This document shows, in pieces, positions 13,259 through 26,194 of a stretch of 64,000 bases of DNA; the stretch's first letter is position 1; each line of letters starts with the position of its first letter. Source of the DNA: Aquila chrysaetos chrysaetos (lineage: Eukaryota > Chordata > Aves > Accipitriformes > Accipitridae). The notes under the pieces were generated by a model. That model ran no database searches. It had not been told where the DNA came from and worked only from the letters and a program-made list of their open reading frames with translations. The position numbers and the translations under genes were made by a program. The stretch covers positions 24,374,453 through 24,438,452 of the forward strand of contig NC_044023.1 of NCBI RefSeq assembly GCF_900496995.4. The letters are read 5' to 3'.

Positions 13259-14573
13259 GGGCTGGCAAGCGCTGCCCTGCTGCTGGAGCCATGGCGGCAG
13301 CGGTGTGGAAAGGCAGCGAGCCCGCGGACGCCCGCGCCTCGCACGTGTTCCCCTTGCAGCTACTGATGCTGCAGCGTAATGCCCTAAAATTGACTGAAAC
13401 TACCCAAGAACGGTTTTGCACCCTCCGTTACCAGAGTGCATCCCGCACCCGTGGGTGGGCTCGCACCACACCTCTGGGCAGGGTCCGGGGCAGCGAGTGA
13501 CGTTTGCTTCCCAAAATACAGAGGTGTACCCAGGGTCGTAATTAACCCCCACCAGCTACACGAAGCCTTCACAAAGCTGGGTCTCATTAAAAAAACGACA
13601 GGCAGTGTTCACCGGCTCTCCTCTCCTAGGAAATACAAACCAACCTTGTGATACTGGTTTTTATGTTGCGGGTACCTGGCACCGGCTGCAGCTGAAGGAG
13701 GTAGCTGGGCGCTCTGTGGATAATTTTTCTCTTCTGAAAGATGAAAAACTGTAAACAATATTGCAATAAAAAGCCCCTGCGCTTCAGCTACAGTCAGGCA
13801 CCGACATAAAACCCAGTTATCAGCAAAAGCCAGCTTATTCCCGCTTCGCTGCGCAGCTCTCAGTTCAGTTCAGCGTGCCTGACGGGAAGGTCAGAGAGTG
13901 GGGAAGGTAAAACCCTTCACGGCAGGACACGGGCTCAGCTGATTTTCCATGAATCAGATCAAACACGGCGCGTCTGGGGACGAGCACGTTGTCACCGAGT
14001 GTGATGCTGTCCCACGCTTGGCTGAGCACCCCATGGGACGTGGGGGAGAGTCCGCCTGGGGAAATCCCAAAACTGCTGAAAGCATTTCGTTATTTGTACA
14101 GAATGGGCTTCTACATGCGGAGTAAGTTACTCCTCAGCCGAGGAAACCTCACCAGCCCTTGCTGTACAGTAAGTTACAACAGGCATAAACCCTCCATGGT
14201 TTTGCAGCGCAGGTCGCTCCCGTCCCCGGGGGCCGGTCTCCGCTGCGGAGGCAGCTGCAGAGCAAAGCCCACAGCCACGGGGGCTGCCGGAGCCCCCCCA
14301 GCACCCGGGGCCAGACGCTGCGGGGACCTGCTCGGTGCCATGAAGAGCGAACACAACCAAGAGCAGAAACTGGCCTTTTGTCACAGACTGATCCCAGACT
14401 TTGAAGGCTGTCAGTAAATATTTCACTAAATGATTTAACCAAGCTGAATGCTGGACCTTCCTGGCAGACAGGTATTCATCCCATTTTTCCCTGAATAAAC
14501 CCAGGAGCATGATCTCTGGCACAAGACAGACCCTGCTTGTTTGCTGGGGTGGTCAGTTGAACAGCCATGTATA

Positions 14574-14589
14574 TGTGTGTGTGTGTGTG
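14574..14589. repeat. (GT)8 microsatellite
   Basis: Eight GT units flanked by ATGTATAT and CACATG. Confidence 0.8.
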
Positions 14590-17500
14590 CACATGTATAA
14601 AATTACTGAAAGAAGCTTTTGATCAATAAAGTATTTTTGTTATCGTCTTTTTTCCCCAAAATAAATAACTTTCTTCAACAGCCTCTGTTGGTTTGGAGCC
14701 ACTCCCCAGCATTTTCCATGCTCCCAAGTCACCTCCCTACTTCAGCACCAGCCTGCAAACACCAGCGAGTGTCCCCCGTTTCTGTAGGAAACCACCACTA
14801 CCGCTTCACCTGCATCACCTGCTCTGGAGAGGTTCAGTGGAAACCTCCCCAGGCGGGCTGTGACCGCTCACCTGCCGGCTCTGTTCATCAGGGGGTCAAG
14901 CTGTTTGCGGACGAGTCAAGGAGGAACAGGGAGGCTCAGGGCTTGGACAGAAACTGTCCAAAAACTGTCTGCTGGGGGTGGGGGGTGGTCCTGGCATGCT
15001 GGTGGATGGAGCCTCCTCACCAGGACCAGGGCAGCTCCTCAGCTGGGATGGAAGAGACAAGCCAGCGCATCGGCTGGATATTGAGATGACAGCTTCTGCC
15101 AACACTGGGGAGACTCAGAAGATCAACATTTTTCTATGGAGAAAAACCAAAACCATTAAACCGGTTTTGTTCCTATAGTAGGGAAACATTTCCATTTGGA
15201 GAACCTCAAACACACCACAACAGTTTGAAAGTAAAAGCTGCAGCAAAGCAAGTTGGATCCCTGCAGGTTTTGTGGTCAGGACTCCGTGATGCCAGCTGGG
15301 ATGCGGATGCTCCAGCAGCAGGGGCAGGTCCCGCGCACGGTAAAGTGCCACCGGGCTTTCAGCCAGAGGTACAAACTATGTCATAGCTTGTTAGAAAACG
15401 TACTCTGACTAATGCTTCCAAAGCATAATCTGCCACCTGGATTTCTGAAGCCTTCCCACAAATTCCTGCCCTGTGCAGACACTGCTTGGCATTGCCTTTC
15501 CCAGGGGCCGGTTGTGCTCCATGCGTGCTCCGTGCATGCAGCACTGCCCGGGCACCGTGAATCCGCCTGCGCTACTCTGCATGGCAGAGACGGCAAACCC
15601 AGCGATAGAGTGCCAGGGTCCGCTGCGACATCTGCTTCTGGTCTTCTCCCTCCTCCTGGCCAACACAGCATGAAGACGCTCACGGCGCAGCTCCGCAGTG
15701 ATCTATTTGTCCTGCTGGGAACATGCCAAAGCATCGGCAGCCTCGGGACTCACACCTCGCGTTCAGGCGAGCGGTGCTGGTGACTCCGTCAGAGCTGCAC
15801 CGTGACAAGCTGCAGCCTGTTACGGTGATGAAATGCCCAGGGTTTAAAGCCCATTCTTCTGAAAAGTCCAGAAGTTGACTGTAATAATAAACTCTCCTGG
15901 CCAGCACAACCGCACAGCTCTGCCGTCCAAGGGCTCGCGCTCCGCACCAGCAGTGAGCGCAGCCGCGGCTCTGCCAGGTCTCACTAGGCACCGGTCAGAA
16001 AGTGCCAGGACAGGGTCCGGCCGGGTGCCACCAGCCAGCGGTGACCGGCACGGTGCCCTGTGCCACCTCTCAAGCCCAGCTACAGCGGGAGGGCGAGCTC
16101 CGAAGGGCAGGAGGGTGCCCGGCTCCCTCCCATCGCCTCACGCACCCACCCCGAACCCGCAGGGCAGAGCGGTTTGGACAAATTGTTGCTGATGAGTCTG
16201 GGGTAAGACGCATGTAGGGTTTGACGCCAATGGTAAAAATCAAAAAGCCCTGTATGTTGACAACTGAAACACCAGGTAATTACTTAATTGACTCCATGAT
16301 TTCTACCTTGGTACAGGAGCCTGCAGCACTCAGGCTAAAAGCAGGAGTCCATTAGTAACGCTAGCAGCAGTTTACCTCCCAGACCACAGAAAAGCAGAAA
16401 CCCGGAGCATGTCCTGTGGCAGTGCAGTATTTGGAAACGAGAGAGACACGCTGCAGCCGTTCAGCTGCTTCAGCCACGGCCAAGGGAAGACAAGTCCTCA
16501 GGGGAAAGGCATCAGCTGCAAGAAACAAACCAACCCACTTTCCCCAGCCCTGCCCATGCCTGGTCGCAGAGGCAGCCCCAGTCCCCCAGGCTCCGGCTCC
16601 TTCTGCCAGGAGCGTCCGTCTCTGCCAGACCCGGCACCGTGGCCGGCAGCACGGGGAGCAGCAGTGCTGGTGTGCCCTGTGCCGGAGCCAGACGGAAAGG
16701 TCTGACCTGGACATGCTGTCAGATCCCTCACTCAGCTGAATGCAGATCTGTGGAGTCACTCCCTCCAGAAGTAGTTCAGTGGTCAGTATCTACACGCTCC
16801 CACTTCTTCAGCTTTTTGTGCCAAGAAGCTCATTTTCAGAAAAGACCCTGAAAACTCAGACTGAGGAATCCCTGCTGGCACCCCGAGCCTTTCTGCCATT
16901 GACATGTGAGCTCACACTAGTCTAAAGAGAGACACAGACCCAAAATGTCCAGAATTGAGAGATCCATGCAGGAAAACAAGAACAAAACTCAAGCGAGACA
17001 TATCATTAAAATTTCAACACAAAAGTGATTTAGCCCAGTTCCCCGCTGGGTGGTACTGGGCAGACTGGCAGCAGCAGTGCTCCCGCTGGGATGCAGGAGG
17101 GGAGCGGGAGGAGGTCGGTAGCCTGCGGCTGGGCAGAGGGCACCTGCCCGCACGAGGCTTTGCAGGTTTCCCACTGCAGAGCCGGGCGCTGGGGCTGCTC
17201 CCAGCAGCAAAAGAGGGGCAGGGAGCCCCTCATCCCCTCCCGGTTGCTGCCCTCCCACTGCACCGGCCAGCCGGACCCATTAAGGGTTTAAACCAGCAAG
17301 AGGCAAACAAGTGAGCAAAGAAGTTAGAAAGACATTGCACAGAAGCACTGCCAGAGTGGGAAAGTACCACTTGAATGAAATAATGTCTTGAGGCCAGTTT
17401 AGCTGTGAGGTCTTTACAACATTTCCTTGCACTTTTCATAAGACAAACCAACCATAACGTAATTTACCAGGAGCTTGCCGATGCATATCATTAAACCAAA

Positions 17501-18089
17501 AAGATGCAAATCCCCGGTTCTGTCATTGCACTTGTGGCCGGTCAGCACCTCCCTGGGGAAGGCACGGACACCTCCGCCGTCAGCCAGGGCACTCTGGGAG
17601 AGCACGGCCAGTGCCACCGCACCGGGCACGCCGACGGGCACCGTGCCGCGCACGCCCCTGCACCCTTACTCACCGGCAGAGCCCTGCTAATTCAGCTGTC
17701 AACGCTAAGATCAATAACCTCGGCTTTAAAACATAGATAATTGTCCCAGTTAAGTTGACTTTGGCAGGAATAAAGCCACTCGCACCAGCCAGGCCGGGAA
17801 CAATAGGTTTGGACTTTGTTGTTATCAGCTCGTTTCAGAAATGCAGCAGGGCAGCAGAGCGCGTTCGTCAGCTGGATCCAAAGGTATTAGTAAACACCGC
17901 GAGGTAATGGACGGGTGAACGCGAGGTTTGTCCCCAAAAGACCTATGAACAATGTATAACTTTTTACAGGAAACAATCATTTATATAATTCCCGTGAACT
18001 TCTGTTACCACGCCAGGGGAGGAGGGAGAAGGGAAGGCATTAGTCATGCACTAGCAGATGTTTTGACTTATATAAGACTGTTTTTTCTT

Positions 18090-18108
18090 AAAAAAAAAAA
18101 AAAAAAAA
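18090..18108. repeat. Run of 19 A
   Basis: An A19 tract. No adjacent retroelement was recognised. Confidence 0.85.
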
Positions 18109-21100
18109 GGCTGCATCTCACCCTGGAGGTTTCTTGAGAGCCCCCTCACCCTCAGTCATCTCAGTGGCAGGGCAGTTAGGAGGTCTCGGGACTGCAGAGA
18201 AAGCTGCTATGCTGGGGCTCTGCTCCTGCAAGGGATAATTCAGCTTCTTTTGCCTAGTAGCGCAGTGAGCTGCTACGGAGGGAAGGTGCAGAGCTTTCTA
18301 AACCACAGCCAAGGATCGCAAGCCCACGTTTCAGTGACTGAGCGCACTTGGCTCCGGGGACCCACTGAGCCTCTCCCCGACGAGGCACGCTTTGCAGAGA
18401 GGCCGGCGCCTGCTGCAGTTTGGGCTCAGGAGACGAGGGCCACGTTCAGAGGTACGCGGCGCTGCGCCAGGGCTCCCCGCAGCCGTGCACCAGCTACGCT
18501 GCACAAGAGACGTTCACGTTTCAAAGCGGCGAGGAGAGCAGAAAGGAGGCGACTTCCACCTCGGCACACATCGGCGTCTCTCTCCTGACCGCGCGGGACC
18601 GCCCCGGCACAGCCAAGCCGAGGCTGGGGGTCCCAGCGTGCCCCAGCAGCCGCTGCCAGCTGGGCTGGTGCTCGCGCCCCAGCAGACACAAACGCGTCCT
18701 CGCGTGCCTTTCCGTTCCGTCACTCCAGCGTGAAACAGCCACCCCTGCCTCCGCGTCCCCGCCGCGATTTCTCTCTTGCGACGCGGCCCCCTGCCTTTAA
18801 CACCGCATCCCGACCCCGCTCACCGTTCCTCGGTCCCAATGCAGCGTGTGCTGAAACGTGCCCGCTGACCAACAGCCTGCGCTCCCTTTCCTTCTCCCTC
18901 CTTCAGCTCCTCCAACGTCAGCGAGCCTCCAGAAAGCCCGTGCCCATCACCCCCCCGCGTCCCCGGGAGGCACAGGCTGGAGGGCTTTGCCTGCGGTTCC
19001 CATAGGCAGCCCCGGTGCTGCCGCCGAGCTCGGCTCCTCAGCTCACAGCCCGAAGCCAGCTCACACCTCCCGTGCAAAAACACTTCGGAGAAACACCAAG
19101 ACACGAAGTCTCCTGCTGGGACAGGCTGCTGCTGTCCCAGGAGCCCATCGCACTCTTCTTCGCAAGCCCTGTGGAACACTCAAAAGCCAAGTAATAAACC
19201 AAAATACGTCAATCCCGTTAGCGCTGGCTCTGCAGCCCAGGCCAGGCTCCGTGCAGGCTCAGCCGCTGGCCCACACGGGGAGTGCTCTCGGTCTCCGGTG
19301 TTCGGCTCCTGCCTTTGAGCCGCTCAGCGGCAGTGATGCCGCTGCCACGGCCCCTCGCGAGCCCAGCCCTTCCCCAGCCCCATGGCTGGGCTCCGGTTCT
19401 TGCCTACTCGTTATTAAAAATACCATTTTTAAAAAGGCTTTTATGAATGGGATGAAAAAAAGGGTGCGACGACAGTTTGAAAGCGGCAATTCATCACGAG
19501 TTTCGTCAGTCTTCACCGGCAGCACGTAAGGGGATGGTTAAAGCTGCTTTGTCAAGAACATTTACTGCTCGCTGGCTGAGATGGATCAGGGTGGGAAATG
19601 AGCGCGTTTGCTTTGAGCCAGTGTACGAAGGCTTGGGCTGGTGGCCAGCACCAGTGACACCCCTTCACCACGGGAGCGTCTCAGGTAGGACGGGGCCCTC
19701 GCAAGAGCTGCAGAGCCGCGTCCCGTCACGGTCGTCAGACTTCTGGAAGAGCAGCCAAAGCATCTGCGCCAAGCTCTTACTGTGGAGCTCACGCTCATCT
19801 AATTTTCAAAATCCCCCAGGCGGTTGGTTATCTTAATTAAGATATTTATCTTTGTTAAATAGAACTGAACACATTTGCATGCCCACAGAGACCTGTCTTA
19901 TTCATACTGATGGCCACTCGGGGTGGAATTAGGAGCTGTCAAGAGGGTGTCTGGCCTTTGGATGCTGACAACGGGTATTATTAGATTTAAAGGGCTGGGA
20001 TAAGCTCCAGCGCTGGAGCTTCATTTCCAAGACACAAATCTCCATTGATTTTGTAGCACCAAGTACTCCAAGCCTAAGTCTCCGGAAGATTTCTGGGGAG
20101 GGAAGAAGCGTCTCTATGGTATAGAACACCACTGGTTTACATGCAATGCTTACTCTGATCTCAATGCGGGAGATGTATTTAAAATTCAGTAAATTCCATT
20201 TCCTGCACTTTGCTTTCATGAAACACTTAAACCAAAATGCTTTAACAGCTGTTGCCTTCCACCCGGCTGACAAGTGAAGTGATCCTGAAGCGCACCAGGA
20301 ACACAGTGCTCTTTTTCAGCCAAGCTGCAATCATAAAAAGGTTTCCAACTCCACACAGCTCCGCAGTATTTACAGAAGATGGATAATGCTGCAATCCCTA
20401 AGGCCTGCTAAAATCTGGTTTCCAATGTTTCTATAGAGAGTGAGCCTGTAGGTGTATATTAAGGGGAAAAAAAAAAAGTTAACAAAAGTTGGGGAAGTAC
20501 TCTTATTTTTCCCTCTGCTACAGCAGCCAGCTTAGGCACAGGATACAATACAACTTCCCCACTGGAGCAGGCAAGCTGCAAGGGCTTGCGAGACCCGGCT
20601 GCAAGGGCTTCGGCAGAGGCACTCCAGCATTAAAACCTGTCCTGTAAGCATCTTGGGCATGTGGACACTGCGCTGGGGGTTACCTCGGCAAAAACCTCTC
20701 CTGCCTTGCAGACATCCCTACGGAGAAGGATTTCACGGCCGCCAGAGATGCATTGCTCCGGCCGGGAGGACGGACAGCTAACCCACCAGAGCAGGCACCG
20801 CAGAGCTGGCCCTGCACGGCCGCCGTGTCCTGCTGGAGCCCAGCCGGTGGGCAGGGAGGGTGGAGGCGGCCGGGGGGGTCCGCCGGCGGCACCGCCACGC
20901 AGACGGGCTCCCCAGCACGCCCGCGAGATGCGGCCGCCACGCGTCAGCACCGGAGAGCCCAGGGAAGGGCTGCAGCTCCGGGGAGATAGGGGATGTTGTT
21001 CTGGTTACATGGTGGAGCAGGAAGGAAGATGTTCAAAGAAAAATATTAAAATTGAAACTAAAGCCAGAATGCACTGAAACCCAGCACGGACCGCAGCAGC

Positions 21101-21480
21101 CCTAACTGGTGCCAGTTTCCCCCCTGCTGACTAGCTATCGCCAGGCAGACCCAGGGGAATTCACTTCTTAAAAAATGCTTTGCCTGTTTCAAGAATCAAT
21201 CTCATCTGGCAAATCCTTTCCCCCTCCACAGGAAATTAAACATATGCTTACAGGGAACATCTCCAAAACACATGCGCATCCACTCAGGAAAATCTCCGCC
21301 GCGTGACTCGGGCTGTGTTTGCTCCCGCTGCTCTGCCCAGCAGCAGCGAGCCCCTCGGAGGCCATAGCTCTTTGGGCAGCCCTGGACACCGACTGTGCCA
21401 CGGATAGAGGGCATCCGGGAGGAAAAAAATGCACTAAATGGCCCAAGGCAGATACGGTCCAGCTACAAGTGATGAGGGTG

Positions 21481-21520
21481 CAATTAATATATACCCTTAG
21501 CAATTAGTATATACCCTTAT
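21481..21520. repeat. 20-bp tandem duplication
   Basis: Two copies of CAATTARTATATACCCTTAK in direct tandem, differing at two positions. Confidence 0.85.
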
Positions 21521-24500
21521 CCACAAAGCCAACACAACAGAGCATCTGTCAACTGCTAGCAAGACAGGGCAGCTCCAGGTAGGTCAGAGCAGAGACCGGC
21601 AGCTCACCGCTGCCTGAAGGGACCCACAGCCGTGCTCAGGCTGAAGGCAGAAGCAGGGTCTGTAAAATCCCTCCGAATTGGGATGCCCGGGGTGAGCCAC
21701 CCCCCAACCCCCCCTAAGTGGCCCCAGACCATCCCACAGGGCCCTGGCTCTCACTGGGAGGGGATGCTCCTCTCTCCGCAGCATGACCCATGGCTGCGCG
21801 CAGACGACCGCTGTCACCAGTAGTGCCGACAGAGCTGTTTTCGGGGCAGTCAGGCTCACGGGCACTACAGGAGAGAATACGTGGGACGGCCTCGCACAGC
21901 CCATGCCATGAGCTTGCCGCAGGCTTTGGGCATGCCACAGCACAGTGCTCCATTTTTGTTTTAAACATGGATGGAAAAATCTTTACCTCATTTGCTAAAA
22001 GCACTTTAATGTCTTTACACAGGAAAAAAATTAAAATGTATTACTAATTTGGATTATTTAATTCACTCAGCAAGACTGAAAGCACTTGCTGCACTTCAAG
22101 TCCAGGTTCAAAGCATTAATCACTCTAAATTCTGCCACCGTTTCCTTTACCTTTCATTTCTATGTCATTTTTTCATTCATTAGCTATGAGCATGACAAGT
22201 GACAGACTGCCCTTAGGTGCATCTTTAAAGCGCATACAGTGAATGGTTGTTGGATCCATCTAAGTATTGAATTATTAGATCCACCTAAATAAAAGGCAAA
22301 TTACCCTCTGAGCATTTCTTGACAATTAATTACCCAAAAGATGATCGGAGGAGGCCAAGGTTTCTTTTCAGCACTTCAGAGCAGTCTCACATTAAACTGT
22401 CAGGCCCTTGGTGAGGCTGAGACACAAAGTCGGGGCACTGCCATGCTCTCAGCACCAGCAGAATCTTTCCAGAAGAATTTGCAAAGTTAAAGAAGTGCCA
22501 CGCTATTTCACTTCACCAGTGAAGAACAGGGCCAGTTAGTTCAGTGTTTTCCACCCAGCTCTCTCTTGGTCATCTTCTGGGTTTGCACTTAAATAATTTT
22601 TCTTTAGAAAAAGTTATCTGCCCTCAGCCCATTAAAAAGCAGGACTGGGGAACGAAGGAGCCCGTTCACCATTCGGTCCGAGATGCAGCTACGATGCCGC
22701 CGGGCTCTCCGCCTCGTGCATCGCACCAGCATTGCCCACGGTGCCGGGACCTGCCGAGGCGCTTTGCTCGGTGACAGCCAAGACCCGGCAGCGTTCCCAT
22801 GGGGTTCAGAGGTACGAGCCGTGGAGATCGACCCCCCCCCTCCAGCCTGGCCTCGAACACCAGGACAAGGCACAAGCGTGAACAACAGGTAAATTGTCAG
22901 CAACGGGAGAAGATGCTACTGAAGGTGGGTTGTGATGTACGGCTGTATTTCCATCCAGCCGCGCCGATGGGGGTGTCGCAGGGGGGGCCGGGAAGGGCAG
23001 CGTGTGCCCTGGACCGCAGCGAGCAGCCGCAGCATCTGCTGCTCCCCACCGCCCAGCCTTGGCCGGGTGCCCTCCGGGACCTCCGCTGAGCCGCTGCAGC
23101 TCCCTGCCCGGCAGACAAACACCTTCTATTGTCCTGGGATGCTGGGGGGAGTGCTGGACCACGGGGGATCCGAACAGCACCCGAACCGGCACAAGAAAAG
23201 CCAAAGAGACACTGACAGGGTGCAGGGAGGGGAAGGAGTGGGAAGCGGGTTTGGACACAGAGCGAGGGGTCAAGCCCAGAGTGGTGCTAGAAGGTGAAAA
23301 AGAGATTTTTATCTCGGTTTTCTCAAAGAAAAGATTGGCTCAGAAATAACGGCAGAAAGCAGCCCCAGGGGGTTACTGCAGACCCAATGAGCCAAGGGAA
23401 GCCACAGCCCACCCCAGCTGAAGACTTTAAATGGCAGCAAGGACACCAAGCTTTGGCGCTTGAGGGGCACAGAAGGCAGATGCAGATGCTGCAAGCTCCC
23501 GCCCCACCGCAGACCCGAGAGCTTCATAGGCGAGACATTATCCACATCCCCTCCCAAATTACTCTCACCCCGTTATTGTAGGTGCGCTGTTAAATCAGTG
23601 CAATGAGCACTGTGTTTTTTCCCCCCTGGTGTTTGGCAACTTGTCTCCTAGGCTAAAGCACGCTGTGTTGGAGAGTGCTAGGGGCTGTGCCGGGTGCGTT
23701 GCGGCTGTGGCGGATGCTGGCAGGTCCCAACAGAGCCTGGGGAGAGTCCAGGCACCCCCCCAACACCAACCCCATCCCTCACTGCAAAAAGGGCCTGGGA
23801 GTCACAGCTGAAAGCAAAACACTGCATCACCAGGTAGGGCTCCTCTGGGTGCTGGGCAGCAGCTTCCCTACCTGCATGATGAAGAGGTATGATTATGGTG
23901 ATGGAGGATGAATGCTAGAAGCAAAAGCAAGCCAACAGCATCAGTTGCGAGAACAACTGGAAGAAGACAGAAGGAGATGCTCCCAGGCACAAATTCTTCT
24001 CCATTTATTCTACTGTGTAACTGAAATCTCCTGCTCCTTTCAGCATACCTATAAACAACTTTGTTGTTTACTGTGGATGATCCCACCATAAAAGGCAAGG
24101 ACGTAATAATAGGGCAGGCATAAAAGAATGTAAAATAGCAGAAGAACAAAACCGAACACAAGACAACCTGGCTGCCCTGTCTCTCCTGCTGCCTGGCAGG
24201 TTTTGGAGCCATCCTGTTCTTGCTGGCGTCTCTGCGAGAACACGGCATCTTAAAAACAGTAACGATGCACTCATACTCATCACATTTAAATGTAATTAAC
24301 ACTTTATTCCTTGACGCTACTGAACACAAGCATGCCTGTTCCCAGGAGCGCTTCCCAGGAGCATGCAGCTCCGGTCCCAGCCGGGCACTGGGTGCTTTGC
24401 TGCAGCCCCCGCTGGGTCGGAGGGTCCGGAGGGTCGGGGTCCCCATTCTCCCATGGCAGGGGGGTCAGGCTTTAAGAGTAGCACTACCAGCAACTAGGGA

Positions 24501-25725
24501 ATTAATCTCTCAGTTTCCCCAACCAGCTGTTCACCTAATCACACATCCAGCAGCTCGTTTGTATGTCAGCTGGTCTGACAGAAGATACGCGTCTTCCGAC
24601 ACCCTTGGGCATGCTTCTGTCCCGAGACCCTTCCCGGCACGACCCCACCGTCGGGCAGCTGCTCTGCGGTCCTGGCTTTGTAACAGTAAAAACTGCACAG
24701 AAGCGCTACGTGATCACCGATACCTCCAACACCTTGTATCTCTCAATCTCAAGATGCCTCACGATAACAAGAAACACCTCTCGGCACCGGTACAGGAGGT
24801 GCTGGCGCTGCTGCGTGCTGGGACTGGGGGAACAGGGACTCCCGGGCAGCACGTGGGGCAACGCCGCCGGACCCTCCGCTGGCCCCTGACCCAGCAGAGC
24901 AGGCACTGCATCCGTGAGCTGCTTCATTAGCTGCGGATAGAAACACCTTAATTCACCCTGCTATTTGCCACCTCAGGCAGGTCTATTTTATCTCAGGAAA
25001 AGTTGGTGCCTTACAAGGAAACACCATTTCTTGAAAAGAAGAAAACAAAAAAAAGAGTCCTCGAGGAGGAATCGATGGGAACTGCCTTCCCAGTCAATAT
25101 TGTCTAAAAGAACAAATGGGTCCCACTGCAAATCAAAGGCGCTGCCACATGTGCGCTGTGAAATACTCCATTTGTTCCTGCTTAGCCAGGCAACAATCCC
25201 TGACCCCTCTTCACAGTATCGCTCAAGAGTAATGTTGTCATCAAATTTTCTAGGAAAAAAATATCACAGCAGAGGTGATACACTATGATGCACATATTCC
25301 ACGAACAACAGGCTGCTCCAGTTAGAGCAACCTATTTAAAAAAGAAAAAATACATTAATTTCCCCTCCCAGACTACAGATCAGTTTCAATCCTCCATTGA
25401 CACCATTGTTTGAGTTAGTTCTACCAAAAATGCACCAGATTTCTGATCTTGGGGACAAGGAGAGCAAGTTTCAGCTGTAATTACTATCTTGGATAAGATT
25501 TAGAGTCAAGCTGGAGGAAAAATTATTTAGAAATCATTTGTTTGCTATCAAGCTCTTCATATCTTCTTTGCTGATTTTCCCTTCTAATAAAATACCCAAT
25601 TCTTAGTATTAAGAAATGCTGAGCAAAAAGTTCTGGATAAAGTTTAGTTCTTGTGCAATGCAATAACTGTGCCTGGCATCTGGATAAAAACACACTGCAA
25701 AATACTCGGAAACAGCCAAACTAGA

Positions 25726-25744
25726 TTTTTTTTTTTTTTTTTTT
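25726..25744. repeat. Run of 19 T
   Basis: A T19 tract. No adjacent retroelement was recognised. Confidence 0.85.
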
Positions 25745-26121
25745 AAACACAGTTATTTTATATGTAGAATCTGGGGCAGGTGCAGCAACGAGGCATCACC
25801 CTGCTCCGGGGTCACGGTGACAGCGTGGCCCGGAGCAGCGAGGAACCCGCACACATCCCTGACCCGGGGGGACCCAGGACCAAAACACGGCTGCCTGCTC
25901 GTGAAGCTCACCAGCAACGTGGGGACCATTGGATCTGCAGGGTGGTCTCAGAGGAGATACTCGTCCCCGTGTGTCCCCTGCCCTGGGGTGGTTGCAGCTG
26001 AGCCCCCCCGCCCCAAGGGGCACCGGGGCAGCGCAGCAAACGGCCACGTCTGCTCCTTTCCCCCCCGGCAGCCAGGGCACTGTGCAGGCTACGTGGATCA
26101 CATCCATCTTTGTGTCAAGCA

Positions 26122-26194
26122 ATTTGCATCCAGAAATGGAACTGTACACACACATGCAAATCATCATGCAAATCAACCCTCCTTTGATTTGCAT
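26122..26194. promoter_or_regulatory. Cluster of four octamer (POU-type) sites
   Basis: Perfect ATGCAAAT occurs at 26154-26161 and 26166-26173 on the plus strand, and perfect ATTTGCAT (the same site on the minus strand) at 26122-26129 and 26187-26194. A given 8-mer on either strand is expected about once per 30 kb, so four in 73 bp is far from chance. The octamer is the binding site of POU-domain factors (Oct and Brn families). The location is about 9 kb beyond the proposed SRGAP3 3' end. Enhancer function is inferred. Confidence 0.5.

Larger units (their letters stand above)
13001..20700. other. Gene-free DNA, 13001-20700
   Basis: CpG-rich patches at about 13090-13340 (with the 18-bp repeat) and 18380-18850, otherwise mixed composition. 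The many open frames in the CpG-rich patches occur in all frames, as expected where stop codons are rare. Nothing else recognised. Confidence 0.6.
20701..26100. other. Gene-free DNA, 20701-26100
   Basis: CpG-rich patches at about 20740-20960 and 22640-23100; a 20-bp tandem duplication at 21481; an AT-rich stretch (22060-22340) with homeodomain-like motifs; an unexplained 192-codon open frame on the minus strand at 23868-24446. No gene is supported. Confidence 0.6.

Noticed and set aside
13291..13500. Plus-strand frame starting ATGGCGGCAGCG in a CpG-rich patch
   Set aside because: The start context is good, but the 69 codons match nothing, no splice donor leads to a plausible next exon, and other frames are equally open.
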